Shown here: positions 7,868-16,470 of the stretch, piece by piece
Layout: each line of letters begins with the position of its first letter
Numbering within the stretch: the first letter of the stretch is position 1
DNA from: Chitinophaga silvisoli
GTDB taxonomy: Bacteria; Bacteroidota; Bacteroidia; Chitinophagales; Chitinophagaceae
NCBI RefSeq assembly: GCF_003412465.1
Contig: NZ_QTJV01000009.1
Location: 124,001 to 188,000 of the forward strand
Reading direction: 5' to 3'
Length of the DNA stretch: 64,000 nucleotides
Made by a program: the position numbers and the translations under genes
The notes under the pieces: generated by a model
Databases searched by the model: none
What the model saw: the letters and a program-made list of their open reading frames with translations, nothing else
Told to the model about the DNA's origin: nothing

Positions 7868-10288
7868 ATGAAAAATCCATTACGTGTTATCCTATTCTGT
7901 TTTGGTAAATTTTTATTTCTCTCTTCATTGCATAGTTTGGGGCAGGAAAGAATTTCCGGGCAGGTAATCAATAAAAGCAATAAAAGCATACAGGATGTGT
8001 CTGTTATTTTATTCAGCAAAACAGCCGGACAGGTGCTGAAAACTTCGATAACGGATGCTGGCGGTCACTTTGAAATCAACTCAGATCATTTACTGGATAA
8101 CGATTTAAAATTTACTCATTTAAATTATGATGAACGTATCATTCATCTTGATGCCGAAGCCCTGAAAAAAGGTGTAATCACTGTATTATTAGAGGAGGCT
8201 TCACACCGCAACCTAAAGGAAGTTCAAGTTACAACGAAAAAACGGCTGATTGAGCGAAAAATTGACCGCACTATTTTTAACGTGGAGAATAGTATAGCTG
8301 TTATAGGAGGAGACGCAATGGATGCCTTGAGTAAGGCTCCCGGCGTGAGAGTAGGAAGCAATAATTCTATCAGTATAATCGGTAAAAACACGGTAAAAGT
8401 ATTAATAAATGACAAGTTGCTTCGATTATCAGGTGATGATCTGGTCAATTACCTGAAATCAATTCCGGCGGCAGACCTCAGCAGAATAGAAGTCATTACA
8501 AACCCACCTTCGAAATATGACGCTGAAGGAAATTCCGGCCTAATCAACATTGTTACCAGGAAGGCAAAGCGTGAGGGGTTTTATGGAAATGTGAGAATGA
8601 ATTTCATTAAGACAGTATATCAATCTGAAAACGGAGGGCTGTCATTTTCATATGTCAAGGATAGAATGACGCTAACCGGGGGAGTAAATGGTAATCATAA
8701 TAAGACTTATGCCACCAATACAAAACGAACTTTTTACCCGGAACAATTATGGGATGAGTCGGCAAATAAAACAAAAAAGAACAGGAGTATTTCAGGATCG
8801 ATAGGTCTTGATTATAAAATCAATAGTAAACAGCTGATCGGGTTTCAATATAATACTTCATTCCCAGGAAATGATGATAAAGCATCCTCTCTGACAACTG
8901 TTGGGGCGTATGAAAAATTAAACCCCGATTCTTTAATTACAACTAATTCTTTAACGTCGACAAGAATACAAAACCATAGTTTTAATATTCATCACGAAAT
9001 TGAAATCGATAGTGCAGGGAAAGGGATTTTTACTGATGCTGACTACTTTTATTATACGAAAGGATCCAGTGGAATATATAGTAGTTATGCCCAGGAGGAT
9101 GCAATGTCTGATCCGGTTCATCTATCAGGAGCCTTGAATCAAACGCCACAGAAAATAAAATTAATGTCGGCACAGACTGAATTCAGGTACCCTGTCAGAA
9201 GTTACAAACTTTCGTGGGGAGCTAAGGTTTCAATGATCAGGAATAACAGCAATTCGAATTTCTACATTGAAAATGCAGACACATTGTTACTGGACACTTC
9301 AAGGACATTTAAATTCCGCTATAAGGAAAATACTGAGGCACTTTTTTTCAGCGGGAACAGAAGTTTCGGAAAGTTGGAAGTACAATTAGGTGTAAGGGCA
9401 GAGTACACGCAGATTAATGGAGTATCTGAAACTTACAACCAGGAAAACGAAGCGTCCTATCTGAAGATCTTCCCAACGGCGTATTTCCTATATAAATTTA
9501 ATGATGAACAATCATTATCACTTACTTATGGAAGGCGGATAAGCAGGCCCGAATATTCCAGGTTAAATCCTTTCAGGTATTATTCCAGCCCGTACTCTTA
9601 TTCGGAAGGTAATCCATACTTACTTCCTTCTTACAGCAATAACTTTGAAATCTCACATAATTATAAAGACCTGGTAACGTCGCAGGGGTTTGTAAGTATC
9701 CTTAACAATGGCTTTGATCAGATCGGAATTCCGGATAAGAATACTAACATCATAGGAATTGTGCAACGTAATTTTCTTAAAGTTACAAGTTGCGGTATTA
9801 ATGAAACAATAAATACTACTTATTCAAGCTGGCTGGAGGGTTACCATGAAATATCGGTATATCATAACAGTACAGTTTCGTCCAATATCAATACTCCTAA
9901 AAAAGTCGATGGCTGGGGAGCGTATTTATCTACGAGTAACACAATAACATTCAATAAAAAGAAGACCATTTTTGGAAGTACAGATTTCTGGTTCCAGTTT
10001 CCGGAGGTAAGTGGGGTAGACAAAGTAAAAAGCTATTATAATTTGGATTTGGGACTAAAACTATTACTTCTTCACAAGAAATTGACGGTAGTTATTAATG
10101 GGACTGATTTGCTTAAATCAAACAAAGTATATTTTAGTAGCATTACCAATTCCATTGTACAGAATTACGGAGGTTATTCCGGTGCCAGGTCTGTCCGACT
10201 ATCCCTTTCTTATAAGTTTGGTGCCGCTATAAAATCACCTCGGAAGAAAAATTCTGTTAGTAACGATAGCGAAAAGAAACGGATCTAA
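7868..10288 (+). CDS. TonB-dependent-receptor-like outer-membrane protein
   Basis: The 806-residue protein begins with a signal peptide (MKNPLRVILFCFGKFLFLSS, cleavage after about LGQ). Then follow a carboxypeptidase-regulatory-like beta sandwich (ISGQVINKSNKSIQDVSVIL), a plug-like domain (about residues 130-230, with GGDAMDALSKAPGVRVGSNN, VLINDKLLR and PPSKYDAEGNSGLINIVTRK) and a long beta-barrel ending in a strand (SVRLSLSYKFG). This fits the outer_membrane_beta-barrel (OMP_b-brl_3) family rather than SusC. No classical TonB box is clear. It lies between the methyltransferase and the precursor, so it may carry the peptide across the outer membrane or bind it. ATG 7868 is chosen because it opens the signal peptide. 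Confidence 0.85.
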   Translation: MKNPLRVILFCFGKFLFLSSLHSLGQERISGQVINKSNKSIQDVSVILFSKTAGQVLKTSITDAGGHFEINSDHLLDNDLKFTHLNYDERIIHLDAEALKKGVITVLLEEASHRNLKEVQVTTKKRLIERKIDRTIFNVENSIAVIGGDAMDALSKAPGVRVGSNNSISIIGKNTVKVLINDKLLRLSGDDLVNYLKSIPAADLSRIEVITNPPSKYDAEGNSGLINIVTRKAKREGFYGNVRMNFIKTVYQSENGGLSFSYVKDRMTLTGGVNGNHNKTYATNTKRTFYPEQLWDESANKTKKNRSISGSIGLDYKINSKQLIGFQYNTSFPGNDDKASSLTTVGAYEKLNPDSLITTNSLTSTRIQNHSFNIHHEIEIDSAGKGIFTDADYFYYTKGSSGIYSSYAQEDAMSDPVHLSGALNQTPQKIKLMSAQTEFRYPVRSYKLSWGAKVSMIRNNSNSNFYIENADTLLLDTSRTFKFRYKENTEALFFSGNRSFGKLEVQLGVRAEYTQINGVSETYNQENEASYLKIFPTAYFLYKFNDEQSLSLTYGRRISRPEYSRLNPFRYYSSPYSYSEGNPYLLPSYSNNFEISHNYKDLVTSQGFVSILNNGFDQIGIPDKNTNIIGIVQRNFLKVTSCGINETINTTYSSWLEGYHEISVYHNSTVSSNINTPKKVDGWGAYLSTSNTITFNKKKTIFGSTDFWFQFPEVSGVDKVKSYYNLDLGLKLLLLHKKLTVVINGTDLLKSNKVYFSSITNSIVQNYGGYSGARSVRLSLSYKFGAAIKSPRKKNSVSNDSEKKRI

Positions 10289-10443
10289 TCATACCATAAG
10301 AGATTGTAGTAACGTATTGCGATTGGCCATAAGCATTCGTTTATTACACTATGCGACTATATCGCATTAAAAAAAATAGCGTTGAAATGACTTAACAACG
10401 AGATCAAGTAAGTCGAATTGTTTTCAATCCAATTCTTTGTAAC
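10289..10443. other. Intergenic region before the precursor peptide
   Basis: 155 bases of AT-rich sequence with no open frame. It should contain the precursor promoter; no clear TTTG/TAnnTTTG pair is seen, although TTTG occurs at 10436-10439 just before the start codon. Confidence 0.35.
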
Positions 10444-10617
10444 ATGAAAAACAAAAATTTGCAGGATCTGCTTAATAAAGTAATCGAGGAAGAAAAGAAT
10501 GAAATTAACCCTTTAGACGATTATTCATCCCACCTTATTAAAGGCGGATATGATGAACTATCCTTAGATGATGATGGATGTTCAAAGCTGAAAGGATGTT
10601 CAAAAATTAAGAATTAA
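10444..10617 (+). CDS. Double-glycine RiPP precursor peptide
   Basis: A 57-codon frame, ATG 10444 to TAA 10615-10617. The N-terminal leader (about residues 1-35) is acidic and helical with NLQDLLNKVIEEEKNEINPL and ends in HLIKGG, a double-glycine cleavage motif at residues 34-35. The core (residues 36-57) has an acidic start (SLDDD) and a duplicated unit GCSKLK-GCSKIK before a final Asn. Each unit carries one Cys, one Ser and two Lys. It sits between the TonB-type gene and the radical SAM gene, and is followed by a perfect hairpin, as expected for a peptide made in excess over its enzymes. A C39 peptidase exporter two genes downstream matches the GG motif. I infer Cys or Ser as modification sites; the chemistry is unknown. 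No other precursor-like frame was found in the cluster. Confidence 0.85.
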   Translation: MKNKNLQDLLNKVIEEEKNEINPLDDYSSHLIKGGYDELSLDDDGCSKLKGCSKIKN

Positions 10618-10624
10618 TCCAATT

Positions 10625-10651
10625 GATCAGGCAGCATCATGCTGCCTGATC
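10625..10651 (+). terminator. Hairpin attenuator between precursor and radical SAM gene
   Basis: A perfect 12-bp stem (GATCAGGCAGCA with its complement) with a TCA loop starts 7 bases after the precursor stop. Only two T residues follow, so termination is probably partial, or the stem protects the precursor mRNA. The radical SAM gene begins 28 bases later. Confidence 0.8.
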
Positions 10652-10678
10652 TTACAACTAATCTTCATATTCTTTTAT

Positions 10679-12034
10679 ATGGTTACTGATTATAAAAAAT
10701 CATTTTACCTGGTGTCTTCTAATTCTCTGAAATTTGATAATGATTACTCCGAAAGGCTGATTTTCTCTACCAGGACAAGTTCGCTTTTGTTGATGCGTGA
10801 AGATCATTTCCAGGAATTCAATGAGGAAAGGTTCGGAGAAATTCCAGAACAGGTTTTAGATGAGTTGATTAAGATCCAGGCTGTTGTGCCAAAGGAACAG
10901 GACGAATTGGATTATGTAGTATCGGCGAATAATGCTGCTATTGAAGGAAATGAAACGCTGGATATTGTAATTCAGCCAGGCGCTTCCTGTCAGCTCGGTT
11001 GCCATTATTGCGGACAGCAGCATACCAGCAAGTATATGGATAAAAATCTGCAGGAGAAGGTAGTTAACAGAATACGGTTAAAAATTGAAGCATCCGGATG
11101 TAAACAGTTAAATGTAACATGGTATGGAGCTGAACCCCTAATGGCAGTCAATCATGTTTATGAAATGAGTGAAGCGCTGTTACTTGTCTGCAAAGAATAT
11201 AATATAAGTTATACAGCAAGCATGGTGACAAACGGCTTGAGTCTAAAACACAACATTTTCTTAAATCTGATTCAGAAATACCAGATTAAAACCTTTCAGA
11301 TAACGTTGGACGGGGTCGCAGCTTATCATGATTTGAACAGGTATACGAAGAAGGAAAAAGGACCGACATTTTCTATCATCTTCAATAATATTCTTACTAT
11401 TGTGAATGCACCCGGGTTTAAGGAGCTGGATGCAAATATTGTGATAAGATGCAATGTGGATACAAATAACGTTGATGGCCTCAATGAATTTATTGATCTG
11501 CTGGCAGCGCATAAATTGCAAGATAAAATTAGTTTTTACCTTGTCCCTATTCATAACTGGGGGGATAATGGTATTGAAAATAGCAAGGGTGTGGTAAAAG
11601 ACGATTTTTCAGTTGCAGAGATTGACTGGATGATGAAACTTCTACAACTTGGGTTTGACATAGAAATATTGCCGGAAAGGACAAAGATTGTTTGTAGTGC
11701 AGTGAAGAAACATTCTGAGGTATATGATGCGTATGGAACAGTTTCTACATGCTGGGAAGTACCCTATACCCCCTTGTATAACCAAACGAAGTTTGAAATC
11801 GGACATCTGGATGTACCGTTTGAAGAAGATGTAAGTAAGACCCCCATGAGGAACTGGAATAACGATGTAAAGAACAGCGATGAATCTACCTGTATGAAAT
11901 GTAATCTGTTACCTGTATGTGGAGGTAGCTGTCCTATACATTGGTTAAGCGGAACACCTGCCTGTCCTTCCTTTAAGTTTAATATGCAGGATCGTCTCGT
12001 ATTACAATATCTCAGGAGTAAAAAAGTAATCTGA
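10679..12034 (+). CDS. Radical SAM/SPASM peptide-modifying enzyme
   Basis: The 451-residue protein carries the radical SAM cluster motif CX3CX2C at C104, C108 and C111 (SCQLGCHYCGQQ), a glycine-containing SAM-binding region (VTWYGAEPLMA) and a 'TASMVTNGLSL' and 'FQITLDGVAAYHDLNRYTKK' series typical of the family barrel. The C-terminus is a SPASM domain with extra cysteines: CSAVK, TCWEV and CMKCNLLPVCGGSCP plus ACPSF, enough for one or two more 4Fe-4S clusters. The first about 95 residues probably form the leader-binding (RRE-like) part: a small mixed domain before the barrel. From the family, such enzymes make thioether, C-C or other bonds in precursor peptides. Here the substrate is the peptide just upstream. 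ATG 10679 has little ribosome-site sequence. Confidence 0.93.
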   Translation: MVTDYKKSFYLVSSNSLKFDNDYSERLIFSTRTSSLLLMREDHFQEFNEERFGEIPEQVLDELIKIQAVVPKEQDELDYVVSANNAAIEGNETLDIVIQPGASCQLGCHYCGQQHTSKYMDKNLQEKVVNRIRLKIEASGCKQLNVTWYGAEPLMAVNHVYEMSEALLLVCKEYNISYTASMVTNGLSLKHNIFLNLIQKYQIKTFQITLDGVAAYHDLNRYTKKEKGPTFSIIFNNILTIVNAPGFKELDANIVIRCNVDTNNVDGLNEFIDLLAAHKLQDKISFYLVPIHNWGDNGIENSKGVVKDDFSVAEIDWMMKLLQLGFDIEILPERTKIVCSAVKKHSEVYDAYGTVSTCWEVPYTPLYNQTKFEIGHLDVPFEEDVSKTPMRNWNNDVKNSDESTCMKCNLLPVCGGSCPIHWLSGTPACPSFKFNMQDRLVLQYLRSKKVI

Positions 12035-12038
12035 TAAA

Positions 12039-14279
12039 TTGTTCCCTTTGTTTATAAGCAAAAAAAGAACGGCTTTTTATCGGCAGTATGACGCAATGGA
12101 TTGTGGTTCTACCTGTTTGAAAATGATAGCCAGCCATTATGGTAAAGAATATCCCCTGGATTTCTTAAGGGAAATTTCGTTTATAGGCAGAGAAGGTGTC
12201 AGTTTATTAAACTTAAGTTATGCTGCAGAAAAAATCGGCTTTAAATCGCTTAGAGCAAAGCTGACCATTAATGCCTTAATAAAAGACTGTCCCCTACCCT
12301 GTATATTACATTGGAATCAGAACCATTTTGTTGTTCTTTATGCTGTAAGAAAGTCAATCAATGGGAAGGTTAAATCTTTCAAAATAGGCGATCCGGCACA
12401 TGGAATGTTGACGGTTGACAAAGAAGAGTTTTGCCGCCGGTGGCTGACTACAGCTCATAATGAAGGAGTGGCTTTATTGTTGGATCCTACTCCTGAATTT
12501 TATAAAAGAAACGATACGATTAAAAACCGGAGGAGTGCATCTGATTACATTTACAGATATCTGAAACCTCATTACAGGTATATATTTCAGTTCCTGGTTG
12601 GCATGCTTGCATCCAGTGGTATTTCATTGATGTTCCCTTTTTTGACACAAGCGCTTATTGATCATGGAGTGGGTGATAAGAATATCAAGTACGTATATTT
12701 AATACTTTTCTCCCAACTGTTCCTTTTTTTTGGCATGTTTGCCATCCAGATGGTCCAAAGCTGGTTAATGCTTCATATTAATATCCGGATCAGTCTTAAT
12801 ATTATTTCTGATTTTTTGATTAAGTTATTAAACCTGCCAATAAAATATTTTGATACAAAAACGGTCGGAGATATTTCCCAAAGACTTAATGACCATCACA
12901 GGATCGAGGATTTTTTAACAGGGGTAACCCTTAACACCATCCTGTCAATAATAAATATTGTTGTCTATTCTATTGTGCTCATGTTTTATAGCACTTCCAT
13001 CATAATTCTTTTCTGGGGCTTTACACTACTTGCACTGGCCTGGATCTTTATTTTCCAGAAAAAACGCAAGAATATAGATTATAAGCGTTTCCGACTGAAC
13101 AAAGATAACCAGGATAAGCTTACGGAGTTAATATACGGAATGCAGGAAATTAAGTTATATGGAGCAGAAAGATCTAAAAGATGGGAATGGGAGCATCTCC
13201 AGATAAAGTCTTTCAAACTGAATATGAAAAGTCTGACTATTGAACAATATCAGAAATTCGGATATGTATTCCTCACGCAGATAAAAAATATCATTATCAC
13301 ATTTATTGCTGCAGGAGCAGTAATAGAGGGAGAATTATCACTTGGTATGTTGTTGAGCATCTCATATATAATTGGACAGACTAACGGTCCGATTGAACAG
13401 CTGGTTGCTTTTATAAAGTCCGCGCAGGATGCCTCTTTAAGTATTAATCGTATGAATGAGATCCACGCGCAGAAAAATGAAGTTGCAGAGAATATTGATA
13501 ATGGTGGGGAGAATAGCGCCAGGGAAACTGACTATTCACAGCAGGATATTGAAGTAGCGAATGTTTCCTTTCAGTATGAAGGCCCCAAATCGCCTATGAT
13601 ATTAAAAGACATTAACCTGACAATCCCTCAGGGTAGTATTACCGCAATAGTGGGTGCCAGTGGCAGTGGAAAGACCACACTTATGAAATTGTTATTGGGA
13701 TACTACCCACCCTCGCATGGAAAAATTTATGTGGGTAATAGGGAGTTAAAAAACATTGAACCAGCTGAGTGGAGAAACCGGTGTGGTACTATCATGCAGG
13801 AAGGATACATATTTTCGGATACGATTGCCCGGAATATTGCATTGGGAAGAGATGATATCGATCATGAAAGAATGAGGATCGCTGTACATACAGCAAATAT
13901 AGAAGAGTTTATTAAAACAAAACCCCTGGGTTATACTACAAAAATAGGAAATAATGGTGTAGGGATCAGCGGAGGGCAAAAGCAAAGGATCTTTATAGCC
14001 AGGGCTGTTTATAAAAACCCTGCATATATTTTTCTCGATGAAGCCACTAGTAGTCTCGATGCAAATAATGAAAAGGAAATTATGGAAAAACTCGATGTGT
14101 TCTTTGAAGATAAAACGGTAGTAATTATCGCACATAGGCTTAGTACTGTAAAGAATGCAGATCAGATCATTGTTTTGGACAATGGAGAAATAGTAGAAAG
14201 GGGAAATCACAGGGAGTTGATTCGAATGAAAGGTGTTTATTTCAAACTAATAAGAAATCAACTTGAATTGGGAGAATAA
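12039..14279 (+). CDS. Peptidase-containing ABC exporter (C39 domain)
   Basis: The 746-residue protein has an N-terminal C39 peptidase domain with the catalytic triad Cys22 (MDCGSTC), His96 (NHFVVLY) and Asp118 (GDPAHG), six membrane helices and an ATP-binding domain with Walker A (GASGSGKTT, about residue 538), the signature SGGQKQR (about 643) and Walker B (FLDEATSSLD, about 664). It cleaves double-glycine leaders and exports the core peptide, matching the GG motif of the precursor. The only start in the open frame before the domain is TTG at 12039, four bases after the radical SAM stop; an in-frame TAA at 12027-12029 rules out anything longer. The next ATG is at codon 20, too close to Cys22. 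A rare TTG start is therefore likely. Its stop overlaps the next ATG by one base (TAATG). Confidence 0.95.
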   Translation: MFPLFISKKRTAFYRQYDAMDCGSTCLKMIASHYGKEYPLDFLREISFIGREGVSLLNLSYAAEKIGFKSLRAKLTINALIKDCPLPCILHWNQNHFVVLYAVRKSINGKVKSFKIGDPAHGMLTVDKEEFCRRWLTTAHNEGVALLLDPTPEFYKRNDTIKNRRSASDYIYRYLKPHYRYIFQFLVGMLASSGISLMFPFLTQALIDHGVGDKNIKYVYLILFSQLFLFFGMFAIQMVQSWLMLHINIRISLNIISDFLIKLLNLPIKYFDTKTVGDISQRLNDHHRIEDFLTGVTLNTILSIINIVVYSIVLMFYSTSIIILFWGFTLLALAWIFIFQKKRKNIDYKRFRLNKDNQDKLTELIYGMQEIKLYGAERSKRWEWEHLQIKSFKLNMKSLTIEQYQKFGYVFLTQIKNIIITFIAAGAVIEGELSLGMLLSISYIIGQTNGPIEQLVAFIKSAQDASLSINRMNEIHAQKNEVAENIDNGGENSARETDYSQQDIEVANVSFQYEGPKSPMILKDINLTIPQGSITAIVGASGSGKTTLMKLLLGYYPPSHGKIYVGNRELKNIEPAEWRNRCGTIMQEGYIFSDTIARNIALGRDDIDHERMRIAVHTANIEEFIKTKPLGYTTKIGNNGVGISGGQKQRIFIARAVYKNPAYIFLDEATSSLDANNEKEIMEKLDVFFEDKTVVIIAHRLSTVKNADQIIVLDNGEIVERGNHRELIRMKGVYFKLIRNQLELGE

Positions 14280-14758
14280 TGCCAGTAAAGGATATATACG
14301 AGCAACGCAGTATGGAAGTGCAGTCGGTCCTTAATCGTCCGCCAGGGAAAATCATTGTCTGGGGAAATCTTGTTCTGGTGACTGTCATCGGGCTTTTTCT
14401 TTATTTATCAGATTTGATTAAAATCCAGAAACGGTATTCAGGTACGTATAGTATGGAAAATCAAAGTGTAAAGCCCGATTCTATAATTATGTTATCAACG
14501 GATCTGTCCCGCGATATATTTCTGAAAGAGAAACTTCCTCTGAAGGCCAGGCTATCTGCTATAGGAGCCCCGGATGACACTGTTACATGCGAAATAGTTT
14601 CGTTCAAAACAGTAAAAAACAAGGTATACCTGTATGTACGCTTTTTTAATATTGGGGAAGAAAATGCAGGGCAAATAGTCGTCGAGGCAGGCAGTGAAAC
14701 CTTGCTTACAAATATATATAATGGAATAGTTAAAAACAGCATAAAAAGACCACTATGA
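14279..14758 (+). CDS. Short single-pass membrane protein, possible mini adaptor for the exporter
   Basis: The 159-residue protein has an N-terminal cytoplasmic stretch (DIYEQRSMEVQSVLNRPPGK), one membrane helix (about residues 25-43: IIVWGNLVLVTVIGLFLYLS) and a small beta-rich periplasmic domain (about 60-150). The N-terminal layout matches HlyD-type adaptors that accompany C39 exporters, yet the hairpin and lipoyl domain of those proteins (about 400 residues) are missing. The end (GQIVVEAGSETLLTNIYNGI) has the look of an adaptor's membrane-proximal barrel. I infer a reduced adaptor or a partner of the exporter. It overlaps the exporter by one base and the next gene by four (ATGA at 14755-14758), so all are translated together. 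Confidence 0.6.
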   Translation: MPVKDIYEQRSMEVQSVLNRPPGKIIVWGNLVLVTVIGLFLYLSDLIKIQKRYSGTYSMENQSVKPDSIIMLSTDLSRDIFLKEKLPLKARLSAIGAPDDTVTCEIVSFKTVKNKVYLYVRFFNIGEENAGQIVVEAGSETLLTNIYNGIVKNSIKRPL

Positions 14759-16470
14759 TATTTATGTGTGCTCAGCCGGATTCGGTATATCTGAGGTGGC
14801 AATTGGAGGTATTACTTTTTAATTTAAAAAGACTTTCAGTTGCCAGAGAAGATATTCATATATTAATTGGATATGATCCAACAAGAGGACTAAATCCATT
14901 ATATACCAGGCCATCGGACCCCCTTTTTGATTCCGCCTGCTTTTATTTTTACGAGGATACCCGGACTAATAAGACTTATGAACCCACTATCAGGCCGCAT
15001 ATAATTAAGAAGCATTTTCTTAAACACCCGGATCTCAATAACCAGTGTATATTTTATCATGATGCGGATATTATATTCAGGGAGATACCGGATTTTTCTG
15101 CCATGACAAATGATGACTGTTGGTATGTTTCTGATACGCTTACCTATACCAGTGCCGATGCTATAAAAAAGGCCGGTAAGATTGTACTGGAGGAAATGTG
15201 TTTTGTTTTAAAAATCCCTGTTCATTTGGTTGAACAAAATTCCATTCATTCAGGGGGAGCGCAATATTTAATGAAGGGGCTTACATATGAATATTGGGAT
15301 AAAATAGAGTATGACAGCCTCAAACTTTACCTGCATCTGAAAAAGAATAAAGACAGGTATGTACAGCTCTTTGCTGAGCAAACGCTTAAAAGTAAAGATG
15401 ATTATGATAGTGTAATAGAATGGTGTTCAGATATGTGGGCCGTTCTCTGGAATGCATTTGACGCAGGATTTAAAGTAAAGGTTTCAAAAGAGCTGGACTT
15501 CTGCTGGCCGAAAGATGAGCTTAAAAAGTGGCATGAGGTGAAGATCTTTCATAATGCAGGTTTAGATAAGCACGAGTCATGGGAGTATTTTTTTAAAGGT
15601 GATTATATAAATACGTTTCCTTTTAATGTTTCCCTGGATAATGTAAGGAAGGATAAGTGTACCTACATGTATGTAAAGGAAATAGAGAATTATAAAGAAT
15701 CAAAAAAAATCGATTTACGTGATGTCACATTTCTGATTCCTGTGAGAATAGATTCGGGAGACAGGTTATTAAATGTAATCACTACCACCAGTTATTTGTT
15801 CAAACACTTTAAAACTAATATAATACTTACTGAAGCTGATAAAGAACAAAAAATTGATTTAAAAAAGTTACCTCCAAATGTGGAATATACATTTATATAT
15901 GATACAAACAGGTGGTTTCATAGGACAAAGTACAATAACTATATGGTTGAAAAAGTGAAAACGCCAATTATAGTATTGCATGATGTAGATGTTATTATTA
16001 ATCCGGATCAACTATTACAGGCTGCGAATGCAATCAGAAATGGCGAAGCAAAAATTTCGCTGCCGTTTGACGGTTGTTTTAAAATGTGTCGTTCAAAAAC
16101 CCAGATAGACCTGTTCAGAAAACAACTAGATGTTAAGATACTGGAAACCGAAGAATCTTTTATTGCAAGGGAAAAGGCCTGCGGGGGATGCGTGATGATA
16201 GATAAAGCTACTTTTATTGAGTGCGGGAAGGAGAATGAATCATTTTATAAATGGGGACCTGAAGACATTGAAAGAGTAAGACGTATGGAAATTATGGGAT
16301 ACAAAGCGAAGTGGATAGATGACGGTCATCTTTACCATTTGCAGCACGAAGTATTTGAAAATTCTGAATATACTTCAGATGAGGAGTATGCTGAACTCAT
16401 GAAAATTCAGCTAAATATAATAGGAATGACCAAACAGGAACTTAAAGAACATATTTTGTTATGGAAATGA
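14755..16470 (+). CDS. Two-domain glycosyltransferase
   Basis: The 571-residue protein contains two separate GT-A-like halves. The first (about 1-310) has a DxD-type motif FYHDADIIF near residue 100 and, further on, IHSGGAQYLMK. The second (about 315-571) starts with FLIPVRIDSGDRL, has VLHDVDVIIN near 407, then ACGGCVMIDKATFIECGKEN and WGPEDIERVRRMEIMGYKAK, which resembles the galactosyltransferase C-terminal pattern of GT7/GT2 proteins. It therefore could add two different sugars, or one sugar and bind a second. No signal peptide or membrane helix is seen, so it acts in the cytoplasm before export. The start overlaps the preceding stop as ATGA. Substrate unknown; the peptide is the natural guess. 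Confidence 0.75.
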   Translation: MIFMCAQPDSVYLRWQLEVLLFNLKRLSVAREDIHILIGYDPTRGLNPLYTRPSDPLFDSACFYFYEDTRTNKTYEPTIRPHIIKKHFLKHPDLNNQCIFYHDADIIFREIPDFSAMTNDDCWYVSDTLTYTSADAIKKAGKIVLEEMCFVLKIPVHLVEQNSIHSGGAQYLMKGLTYEYWDKIEYDSLKLYLHLKKNKDRYVQLFAEQTLKSKDDYDSVIEWCSDMWAVLWNAFDAGFKVKVSKELDFCWPKDELKKWHEVKIFHNAGLDKHESWEYFFKGDYINTFPFNVSLDNVRKDKCTYMYVKEIENYKESKKIDLRDVTFLIPVRIDSGDRLLNVITTTSYLFKHFKTNIILTEADKEQKIDLKKLPPNVEYTFIYDTNRWFHRTKYNNYMVEKVKTPIIVLHDVDVIINPDQLLQAANAIRNGEAKISLPFDGCFKMCRSKTQIDLFRKQLDVKILETEESFIAREKACGGCVMIDKATFIECGKENESFYKWGPEDIERVRRMEIMGYKAKWIDDGHLYHLQHEVFENSEYTSDEEYAELMKIQLNIIGMTKQELKEHILLWK

